Assembly: GCF_009389715.1 (NCBI RefSeq)
Contig: NC_052399.1
Location: 30,699,146 to 30,763,145, forward strand
Direction: 5' to 3'
From: Phoenix dactylifera
Lineage: Eukaryota > Streptophyta > Magnoliopsida > Arecales > Arecaceae
Length of the DNA stretch: 64,000 bases
Below the pieces are notes generated by a model that made no database searches, was not told where the DNA came from, and saw only the letters and a program-made list of their open reading frames with translations. Made by a program: the position numbers and the translations under genes. Below are positions 49,601 to 62,057 of the stretch, one piece after another. Position 1 is the stretch's first letter; every line of letters starts with the position of its first letter.

Positions 49601-52600
49601 GCACAGATTAAGCAACTCAATCATCAAAGCCTTGGCACCAATACACTGCTTCAATCCAGCACTAAATGCTAATATTGCAACTATGTTGCAGAATTTTGAA
49701 CTCAATTACAGCTTAATTGTTCATCTTTGACTTGTCCACTTTATGACTAACTTAAAGTTTTATGAAGTCCTTCCAGGAATAGCTCTTTCATATAAAAATA
49801 CAGTATTAAATAGTGCTTATGTTATTTGACAATTAACAATGATTTTACTACTTACATCAGAATCAGAATGGTCCACTTAATATTAATATCATATTGACAC
49901 GATTTAATATTAACATTCCAGTTATTACCAGTATCATTAAATGTTATAAATGAAAACGTAGATTATAAGAAATCAACAGGAATCAATGTTCACAAAAGTC
50001 TCCTTTTTGAAACATAGTTAATAGCATTTTTTTAACTAATTTCAGCATAAGTATCTGTATCAAGCATTCACGAATTCAATACATAAACTCTTATTATAAG
50101 CACCACAGCATAAATGAAGCCAACTTGAGACAAATCTGCATTAAATGTGTTTCATGTCTGTCAGCCAAACCATGTAATCTTGATCATATTGGCAAGCCCA
50201 CCATAATATGGAAACTGTAAATTTGCCAATTCTTCATGGGTCCTTATGTGGATTATATTGGATTTGCATATGCATATAGATTATATAGCATATATACACT
50301 TCTATGACCTTCTTAGTCGTGTGTTTGACTTGACTTGCTGATGAGATCATACAGTCACTTAATCTCCACCTAAACTATGATGGTGTTTGAGCCCAGGACA
50401 ACACATTTTTGAAAACTTTTGAGACTTGTCATACACTAGCCAAGTCACCATTCACTGTTGAATTGAATTGTCATGATGAATTACATGCACTTATTCTCAC
50501 ATACCATGCATTAAGGATGTTTTCAACTTGCATATAAACTATGAAATCAGATATTATAGCCTTATGGCCACATTCCAGGTTAATGAAAACCACCTGAACA
50601 AGTAATGGAGGAAAATATGAAGTGCTAAGTGAAATCAGTTTTGTCAGAAAGGAAAAGTTTATTTCTTTTTCTAGAAATTTCAAAAAGTAATGGCATTTTC
50701 AAAGGGAAATAAGGGATCTAGATCTGAAGTGTAATGTCACCAAGAGAATACAGCACTTAATTGATGGTGCATGAACACGAAAAGATCTCACATGTATTAA
50801 GCGGAGTATAGAACCAGCAACTAATGAGCTAATTATTAAAAAAAAATCATGTAGTTTACCTGTTCATATTAGCTTCCTGGGAAGCAAGAATATGAATATG
50901 GACATCCTCCAAAAGCCTCAAGTTCTTTCCCATTGTTGAGTTCTTTCCCAACCATCCACCAAATCTATTATAGTTTCGCTCTCCCTGAACCAGAAAAACT
51001 GAAAAATGAAAGACCAATTTACTAGTAGCATTTATGGAAAATATTTCATGTTTTGATGGGGTTTCTCTTTTATTGCAATTTTTCATAAGAGCAAGTAAGC
51101 CTCAACATCTTCAAGATGCTCATTAACATTCCCAAAGAAATAATTGCAGTAAAGTAAAATTCTAAAGAAATGGAGGATGAATGCCATTTATCTTCAAACC
51201 TGGTGGTGCCCATGTCATTATCTCCATAATGGATCATCAAGACAAAAATTTGCATATCAGAATTAAGCTGATATGATGAAAACATTATTGTTCTTATAAG
51301 GGTTTTTTGCATGAATACCCTCCTAAATATCGGATTTTGCATGAATATCCTTCCAAAATTGATATTTGCATGTATACCCTTGTAAAACACTTGTTTTGCC
51401 ATTCTACCCTTTTTTATTTTTGTTTTTGCATATGTACCCATGCTATCTAACGACGTTAAAAAATTAACGGTTTCAGATTAAAATGACTAAAATACCCTTA
51501 ATGGATAGACATGCAAATAGATTGTGATCCCAATAGGAGAAGAAGACAAGGACAATAGCATAATTTAAAATTTTATTTTATTTTTAATTAATATAAATAT
51601 GATTTTTCTTAACACCGTTAGAACAACTGTTATATTACGGGCATTTGTACAATAACAAAATTTTACGAGAGTATACATGCAAATATCAATTTTGGAAGGA
51701 TATTCATGCAAAATTTGATATTTAGAAGGGTATCCATGGAAACCCTTCTTGTAATAATTAAAACAAGCGCGGACTACACTTCGGCAACAATAGAAAGTAG
51801 TAAAAGTGACACACTGACTTAAAACATACTAGAAAGCAATAATTGCGGAATAAATCCCTTGCACTAAGCAAATTATAAATTTATAAATAAGTGCTTGCTG
51901 AAATTTAAAAATTACCGGTTCAAGGGTCTCCCTATGACCATGCATCAAAGCAGCCCTGGTGGAATAATTAATAAATAAATAAAACAAAAAAACAAACATA
52001 CAAAAACACAAAATAAACCGAGAAATTGAGAGAAAAGACTTTGTGCAGGATGATCATAACATCATTAAAGGAAGCATTGTTTAGTGTTTGACAATTAACA
52101 TACGGAATTATGCAAGAGGCAAATGATCCAGCTTGGGATAGCTGCCATTGGCGATATCTTCTAATTTGAACATTGACTATGTCACCATCCCCAATAGACT
52201 CAGCAGCCCGGGCAATCAGACTCATTCTTTTGACTCCATTATCATCCTTTCCAATAGAAGATGGACGATAGTTGATATAATTTTCCTGGCATTTAATGAA
52301 AAAGCAACTCAGGATAATTAAGTACAAAATATTTTTTTAATAAAATCTGTAGAAACTTTAGTTTCCCCTTGCTGCATATAGTTAGGGAAAGAGTGCAAAG
52401 ACAATAGACATCCACATTGATGGTGCCTCCAAACTGTTAACTACCATATTCTACGTTATTAAAAACCATAAAAAGATATAGATGCAGTTTCAACTAAGTC
52501 CCTAATTGATCAAGCACAATCACCACTATATGCCATGATTTTAACTGATCCAAATTCTAAATTTGTAATACCTTCCCTACAAAAGGAAATTATGGAACAC

Positions 52601-55600
52601 TGAAACTAATTAAACTTAACAGTCATGATAATGTCAACTTTCTGAAGTGCATTTCAATCAGCATGTGTGTGGGCAATTTAAATGGTCGCAACAAGTAATT
52701 AATTATATAACCTTAGCCTGCCCATCAAACTTTAAAAATCATTAACACAACTAGATCATTAATTCAAGTGCCACAATTAAATGTAAACTTAAAATGACAG
52801 AGGCAGCAGTAGTATAGCAATGGCATTCAAAGTTCAAAATTTCACGATTCTCATGCTTCAATTGTTTCTCTCAGGGGTCAGGACTTAGGAGTTACAGTTC
52901 CTTTGATGTACTAGCGCAGTGTAATTGATTCAATACACCTGAATAAAGAGTCAAATATCAAAATTCCCAAATTGAAGCTAAATATACTGATATTTTTGGC
53001 AAGTTGTACTGAACTTCCCAGCTGCCAAAGGAGTTGTGCTACATGCAGGGTGGCCAAGGGACTGCCTAAGTCCAGGCAGCCCAAGCAGCCATTTTTTTAA
53101 AGGTATTGACAAACCATTCCTCTGTTTAATATTTCAAAAGTACTTTATCATTTTCGAACCTACAACCCTATGTTGAGTGAGGTAAAGGAGTCAAAACAGA
53201 TTAAAAATATTTAATACATGTTAACAAGTTAACGATAGCAATGCTTAATACAAGTTAACCAATTAAAAAATATATAAATCATATAGCTACCAAATCTCTG
53301 TCAAGGTCACAGGATGGATACTTCGGGTAAGAAGGTTTTATACTTCAAGCAGAAAAACCATGACAGATTATCCAAAGAAAAATCTACAAAGACACATTAT
53401 TCATTAATGATATCAAATCCATGTTTGGAAAAAACATTCGTTTGTTTATCGCAAACCTGAATAATAAGAGGGATCAGGTCAGGATCACTCATGCTCAAGT
53501 CAACCCTCTCTTCCATATGCAATTTTCCACCATTGAAACCAAATAACCTACAAATGAAACAGCGTTAAAGGCAGAAGCAGTTCTGTATATCAGCTACACT
53601 GCATCAAAATTTTCGAAGTCAAGCAGGCCCTGAAATCAGCATTTTGGTAGTTTTAGTGGATATAAAATCAAGAACGAATCAAAGATGGTCTCCAAATTGG
53701 TAGAATGACATTGGGAACTATTTCAATCAACAGGATGAGAACCTGGCAGATACGAGCATTAACAGGTTGGCCTATAAGTCATATCCCAGATGACAGATGA
53801 TAGTAAAAAACAATGCTGGTGAAGCATGATCAGCAAGATAAAGTTGGATATGCAAGCATGATATGTCATTGAAAATTCAAGTTAATTTTACTCATTGACT
53901 AAAGCTACCAAAGATAAAAGTAAGAAGTCTGTAAAGGATAATTAGCAATAAAATTAAATCGAATACACAATGTGTGGTGAAAGAAGAATAATTAAGACAA
54001 TTTATTTTGTTCTTTTTTTAATATTCCTGTTGTTCATTTCTCCAAGAAGATGGCATGCCTTGGCGCAGTGATAAGGTTGCTCCATTATGACATGGGTGTC
54101 ACAGGTTCAAAATGTGAAAACGGTCTCTCCACATATGGGGGTAACGCTGCAGCTGACCCTCCCTAGACTCTAAAGCGGTGGGAACCTCATGCACTAGGAT
54201 GCCCTTTTGTTCATTGCTAAAAGTGGACAATGGCGCTAGTTAAAAGAAATGCAAAAGAGGAAAATGCACCTATGTGAAGATGGTAGCCCACAGCCAGCAA
54301 TATATATGAAAACCCTAGAATTGATAAAATAGAACAACTAGACGTTCTCATACGGTCTTCCCAACCTCCATGGAAGTTGAGAAACAAGATAATGCAATGC
54401 TCTCAATTACACCATGCAACAAAACACCTAAGTACCTTCTATCAAACTTCTTTTGAACTTTTCTTATCAAGGGAAAGCAGAACCATTCTTTCTTCCAGTT
54501 GTTAATCATAGCAATGAAACCAAAGAATAAGCTGATCGCTAAGAACCAAAGGCCCATGAATAATATGCGAGTGCACCTTAGCTGTAATTTATGAAATATA
54601 TATAATAACGTTACATGTACATACATCACAAGATCCTGTCTTCTATGGTAGTGTAATATGTGAAGCACTAAAGCCTATTAAAATGTATACACAGCACACG
54701 ATAAGAATCACTGCATCATTTTAGAAACCCAAGACATACATGGTAGCCTTACCAATCTATCATCACATTGGCTCATCCTCGGAAAATCTCCACTACAAGA
54801 TTGTCTTGCCACATCATCCTCCACAAAGTTTGCCACACTTTTGCTGGAATTCAGTAACCCCGTTATTGGACTGACTTGCCATACCTTCTTCATAAAGTTA
54901 ATCAAATGTTGCCACAATCCAGCAACATGAATTCCCACATCGTAAAGATTAAGGATAGAGATGACATTCATCAAATGATTCTAGATCAAATATTGATTCG
55001 ATAAAGGCTCACTTTTATTCTTCCTAATGAGTCTTGGAACTTAACTCCTAAGGTCCAATTTGACCAAATCCACTTCTATAAGTGGACGTAACAACTGAAA
55101 TCACCTTCTTGCTCTGATATAGTGCTGACTACACAAGTCTACTGGTATCCAGATGTACCAGTTTCTAACTCGATCTTCTTTCACTCGATCTTCTTGCACC
55201 TCATGTTTCAAACTCAAATATATTTCTGTAATATCTGTTCACTTTGATTTCTACAATATATAACATCACAAAGATCCGATTCTGATGATGCTCTGACCAC
55301 ACATTAATCCATCTTGAGTCGATATCATCTGGAACAAAATGCGCTTGCTCCTATCCATACAGGTCTTTCCCCTGGATTTTAGGCCTCATCTAAACCTCTT
55401 TTAAACAATTTTCCATCTTATACATCGGAATTTTAAGCTCCCTGGGTGCTTAGTTACTATCCTTTGGAACCTGGGAATTTCTACACTATACATAGACTTA
55501 CTGCCATGCTCACTTTTTACTTTTAAGTGGTCTTACCGCATCTTCTTTCCCTTTTGATGCAAGGAGTAAACAGGAGAAAGGGCATGCAAACTGTTAAGGT

Positions 55601-58600
55601 TAGAAATTTTCTGTGGTGCTTAGGATTAGATGGTCAGTAGTTCAGATCCAACATTAAAATATTATCTACAAAATCATAAAGGTGGACAAACCCCTACAAC
55701 ACTTTGATAGAGGCATAGGACTTAAGGTATCTAGTGGTCAGCATGAATTGTAGAGTATGCATGAAGTAAAAGGAAATACTTTATTTGCTGGAATTTTACA
55801 AGGAACTGTGTTTCCATAAAACTTGAACTTGTAAACTTCTACAGAAAAGGCTGAAATTAAATCACAAGATGGAAGAATCCCAAGGAATCAGATTACATTT
55901 GAATTACCAATCGTCTTATACTTTTTTCAACTATTATGAGCCAAGTTTCCAAGATCATCTGAAAGTAATGCTTTGCACTCATTTGAATATGAAGTTGACC
56001 CACTGGGCAACTTCAGCTTCTGCTAGTTTGTGTAAATATTCCACATTGCGAATTTGCCACTATCACACATGACAATCTACAAAGTAAAAAATTGGAAAAA
56101 GAAAACTGAATGCAAGTTGAACTGATCCCAGGAAATCAAATAAAAAGAAAGGCCATCATATGAAGAAAAATATCTAAGCTATTAGTAAAGATGAATTTTA
56201 TAGGAGTCACAGGAAAAAAAAAACAGTTTCACTTATAACAGATCTGAAGACTTAATGAAAATTATAAATAAAAAGGAAGAAAAATAAAATCACAAAAGAA
56301 ACAGGTGGTGAAGAATAATTACTTGTCAACGGCTGTAAAGGGTGAAATATCTTCATCTTTTGAACTACTAAGAAGGCGTTGTCTGATATCATCATAATTG
56401 ATTACTGATTGCGAGAGGCTCATATACTGCAACTGATTTATTGCCATCCGCATATCTCCATTCACTCTGTTTGCAAGTTCTTCAAGTGCAATCTATTCAT
56501 AAAGGGGGATCGAAGAGGGATAAAGCAGTATATATCAGTCTTTTTATAAAAAAAAGATTTATGTGATAGCAAATGAAAAACATATAAGAAAAAGGAACTG
56601 GGACTTGTAGATCAGCTGGAGTTTAGTTAATCATAATGAGATGGAACATCAATAAAAGAAATAAATGAGAAACTCATGATTATACACTAAACCCGAATAA
56701 GCAAACAATGTGGTCATAAACAACCTCAACTGCAGACAGACATATGGTACATGATTAATCAAAACAAGGACAGCGGAATAAAAGAAGATAGATGATGTTA
56801 ACTTCACAAGGCACCTCATTAACTTGAAGACCTTCAGCATCTGCAATCTGCTTCAACCTCTTTGCCATCTGCCATGCAAAAGCTAGAAATCAGCTGTTAT
56901 ATTTCTACATTTTTCCAAGTTGTCACTAGAGACAAAGAAATCTACGTAGCCAAGGAACTACCATTTTCACCATAAAACTAGCTCTACCAGTGAAAGATCA
57001 AACAATCATCTTTACCGCCAGCACAATTTATCAGGTACACTAACATCCTAACAGTCAGCAACAGTTGATCATTCATTATTCTAAGAACATGAGGCAGCAT
57101 TTTATATCCCATGTCAAGTCATGGTTAACTATTATATGTGATAAATTTTCCATACGAAAAAATCTGGAAAAAAAATATATTAGACAACTAGGTAAACAAG
57201 ACATAAGAACAAGCCAAGTCATGCTCAAAAAAGAACAAGCAAAGTCAAGAACAAAATATGAAAACTATAGCTAAAAGACAACTATGTGATAATATTCACA
57301 AATTTACATTCAAAGCTTAATAGAGCTGGTAAAAACATTGCATCAACTCTCTGATCAATTTCTAATACAGCAGTACTTGTACAAGTAACTGAGCCTTAAG
57401 CATAGTGCATTTATCACACTATGCTCATGTATTCATATGTTTTTTAGCAATTAATAGCAACCAAACGGTCATCTATGAGCCTGCTATCAGCACCTATCCC
57501 CACCATGCCAACAAGAGGTGTCCAAAGGGTTGTGATTTGTGAACATGATCAAAAGAATTCAACATTTTAGCCGAGTCCCCTTTAATGAAATGTTTACTTA
57601 CAACTTTAATCTATCCAAGAACAAACAAAAATTAAAAGCAATAGAGATCATAAGCCATGATAAGTAGATAAGCAACCACTGTTTTATGGAAACAACACAC
57701 GAATTCAGACAACCTGCTGTTTAGTAGGCTTCCTGAAGTTAAGCAGCAGGCAGTAGTTGACAAGACTCTTAAGTTTCTGGCTGTAGCGGTCATTACAGAT
57801 GCAAATGATCGGGATTTTAGATATTTTTATACTAGCAATAAGATCAGCAACACCACCTCTATCTCCAGCAGACATACCATCAACCTCATCCATGATCAGT
57901 ACAGATTTTGGATGCTTTGACCTGTAATTTAGATTACCAGCAGTATGAGAACAAAGAAAGCCATTATTTCTACTGCGATTAAAAGACTTGCACCCATGTA
58001 AAACCAACCAGTTCTTGCGACAACTTAGGGCTTCATTGCTGACAAGTTCTTTGATAGAATTTGATGTATTTCCACCAACTCCTTTAACAATTTTGGTATC
58101 TGCCTTGCCACGATTATCACTTGCATTAACCTGCAGAAGAGATTGGCAGAAATATTAGGAGAAAAATAAGAGCAAAATATCACTAAAAAATGCATATCGT
58201 ACCCAACTTACCTACATATCCCATGAAAAAGGCAGAACTATAAAACAACAGAAACGCACCTCAATAGCCTGAAATCCAAGCATCTGACTAACTAACTTCG
58301 CTGAAGTGCTTTTCCCAATCCCAGGAGATCCACTTAAGAGTACAGCTTTTTTGGATCCACTATCAGCCTGTTTTTTTCCCTTTCCCTTTTGGCCAGTATG
58401 CAGAAATTGTTCATTCCAATGCACTAGCCAATCATGAAGTTGCTTAACCTACACATGGCAACATAATGCTGAAGTTTCTGCAATGAAATCCAGTTAGGAA
58501 AATGATAACAAAGGTAAAGACAGAGTTCCATACAAGTGACTGGTTGCCAATGATGTCATCTGGAACCTTAGGTCGGTATTTCACGGTCCATGTCAATGAA

Positions 58601-61600
58601 CTGCGGTCAGCAGATTGGATTTTTGGCTTGTCAGGAGAGGTGCTTGACTTAACAATTTTTGCAGCATCTTTTCTTCCTACAGAACCAACTTGATCTACTT
58701 AAGGAGACCGAATGCATCAAGATACATTGTAAAAGAATTATAATTTAAAGAAAATAAAATCTCCAGGACAATTACATAAATGAATAGCAATTACTTAGAA
58801 TTGGAGCTTAGAAAGGGGTAAAGCAGACATGACATTGATAATGTTTTATCTGATTCCAAAATTCAATAGATAATGTTAAAGAACTTATAGGAGACAACAT
58901 GACCACATATGCATGAGTGTACAACGTACCTGTGAACATATTAATGCAAGACACTAATTATGTTAAAGTCACAGTCCCTTCATTTTGTCAATTAGCATAT
59001 CAAATAGGCTGCATCAGATCGAGATTCAGTACTGACTGAACTTGCTTACATCCATCATTGAGAATATAGAACTGAACCCTAGTATACTTGCTTGTTTTGG
59101 AATGGATAAAGGAAAGATGTAATAACATAAGGTATTTCATATTATATGAGCCTGGTTTGGTCAGATCTGGTACAGGTTGGATTTTGTTCTATGAATCACA
59201 GAACCAACCTCCAGGGAACTTTGTATCAAGCATGGACCAGGATTCTGCCGATGGTCTAATTGGATGAAGTCACCACAACCAGTTATAAGAGTTTGCAACC
59301 AAGAATCGACTAATGATTACCAGATGTAAGCATGTTCGATATAACTCTATCATATGATCAATCACATCTTTTGGGAATTTAAGAAGTTACAGACAATAGT
59401 TGGTACCTTAATGCACAAACCATAACCATTACAATAGCCAACAAATATTACTGCAGAGGGTTGCAATTAAATATATGATCCATCTTTGCTACCCATCCCT
59501 GTATAAATGAATATCTAGAATTACATCCAGTCTCTTTGTGCTCCTCATAACTTCCATGCAGATGATGCTAACGGGTCACAGGATAAAGAAAGTAACGCCC
59601 CTACCAGTTGAAATCATTGTCATAAATAACCATAGCCATCAAGACTTCCAAATTTCAATTATCTGGGATTGGCTTTACATATCTATCTTCATTAATTGTT
59701 AGGAGCTACAACAACCATCATGAGCCTCTGTATCCTTTCTCAGAACTTAAATCCATGCTTACCGAAGTTCTAAAACTTGGTTTTAGTTTCAGTTGAAATC
59801 CCTTGGTAGAGTTTGGTTTCAAGAGTTTCTGCAGTTTCGATAATTGTGCTCCAAATTTCATAGTTTCAGTCAAAAATATTAGAAAAAATAAAAAAAAAAG
59901 GAAGAAAAAAGACATCAAGAGAAGGTTTTTCACACTCTTTCACTTTGTTATGCGTTATCTAGGACAATATTTGTGCAATTAGTACAGTTTTAGGTTGAAA
60001 AACTGAACTATACTGAAGCTTAATGTATTAAATAAAAGAAGCCTCAACTCCCTAAATAGTTTAAGTTCTATCTTTACAAGTTATAATGGAATAGTTGAAC
60101 TGAGGGAGATTAACTGAATTTATTATGGGTGAACTGAAGAAAGATCAAGTGGCTTTGTACCAAGTCTATCGCTAGGGCAATTGTCGAGGTGCAAGGGCAA
60201 TCACCTAGACCAAAAAAGGTTAGGTCTATCATCTAAAGTCACCTAGTATATTTGACAACTATGAGCGGTCAAGAGGCCTTTTTTCTTATTTGCCATAATT
60301 CGCTACTCCTAATCATCGCTACTTAAAGAAGTTCCATTCGACCATTACGCAAGCATGCATGATTTAAATCAATCCATAATGTTGTGCACACATGTATGCA
60401 TTAAAAATGTAACTATAAATATTTATGTAAGTATCGGCAGGGTCCATGGATAATGTATGCATTAAAAATGTAACTACAAATATTTATGTAAGTATGGGCA
60501 TGGTCCATGGATAGCCATACACACACACAAAAAAAAGTGAATTGATAAGTAATATTCCATATATCTTTGACAAAAATTCATTTTCTGGAATAAGCAACAG
60601 CTATGAGATACCGAACATAATAACCACCTTAAGCAATTACCTAACATCCCAAAACAAAATAACACCAAAAACATCAGCATTATAAATTTTCATCAAAGAA
60701 ACAATACTACTGAAGAAAAAAAAAGAACACAAATAGAATGAACCAAAAGCATAAACAAATCTTAACTATATATTATATCAAAGGACATATAGCAACAACT
60801 AGCAGGCCTACCAGCTGTATGTGATCAACAGGCACAAGTACACATATAAAATACATCAATTACAGACAAACGGAGCTATTTATTACTCAAATAGGCATAT
60901 ATTATATCTAAGCGAGAATCAGAGGAATGCATTTTATAAACTTACTCAGAAAAGAATGGCTAAAAGTTAAAAAAGATAATGCAAGGAGGTTCAGTAGAGG
61001 TGGTGTGTGCTTATGCATCCAAAACTTCAAAAAAAAAAAAAAGTTGCTATTGCATGGATGTCAAATGACAAGATTGCAGATTAAACTTCAGCCCAATGAA
61101 GGAATTACACTGATTATAAAAGAATCAAAGCACCAAAAAATGAGTTATCTGCCAGAGTACTGGGAGTTTTCATGTGAATACAACAGCCAAATGGTAAGAT
61201 CAAAATAATTCAAGACCTTCGCCAGTCCTTATGTTAATGGAAAGTTAAATACAGTTTTTCTTAACAGCAATACAAATATGAGAGATATTTGGAAAACCCT
61301 CAGTAATCAGCTGTCAATCTTGTACCTTGTTAAGAAATTAAATCAGCAAGCAAGCTGGAAACAAGCACAAAGTCTACTCAACAAAAAATAAAGACCACAA
61401 AATCTAAGAAAAGGCAAGTGGATCAATATCACTCAGAACTAAGAGCAATACTGGAAATGAATAAGTGAAATATGAAAATATCGGATCGGGTGTTTGCAAG
61501 GTATGCCGACATAATAATCAAATAGTTCCACTATTCTAAAATGTGATGTTTAGGACTGCATATCTGTATGCGGCCCCCTAACCACACTACTTACCTTATT

Positions 61601-62026
61601 ATATGCAGCTACTATATGTGCTCGGAACACATGGTTGAAAGATGGTTTGCCTAACACTTTGAGGACACATATGCCAGAGGATTGGTATTATATAGCTGCA
61701 TATGCAGCCTACTTATCATTGTGTGACCACAATGTAGGCCCATGGGAATAAAGTATGTTCACGCTAATGGTTGGGTTGCATGCAGGTTTCAAGCAGGACA
61801 GCTAAATGTATATTAACACTGTAAAAATATTGCTACTGTCATTACATATAACATATTTATTTATTTTAGATATTTAAAATACTAACTGCATAAGTGTTTG
61901 CATATGCAACCTGCAAAAATGCATATGCACTATGCAGGCCCTTGACCACCTGCATACGACAGCCACCTTTTAAAACATCGACTAAGACAGATGCAATGAT
62001 GTATAAGTCGAAACAATTTTAAGCAG

Positions 62027-62057
<31 letters not shown>

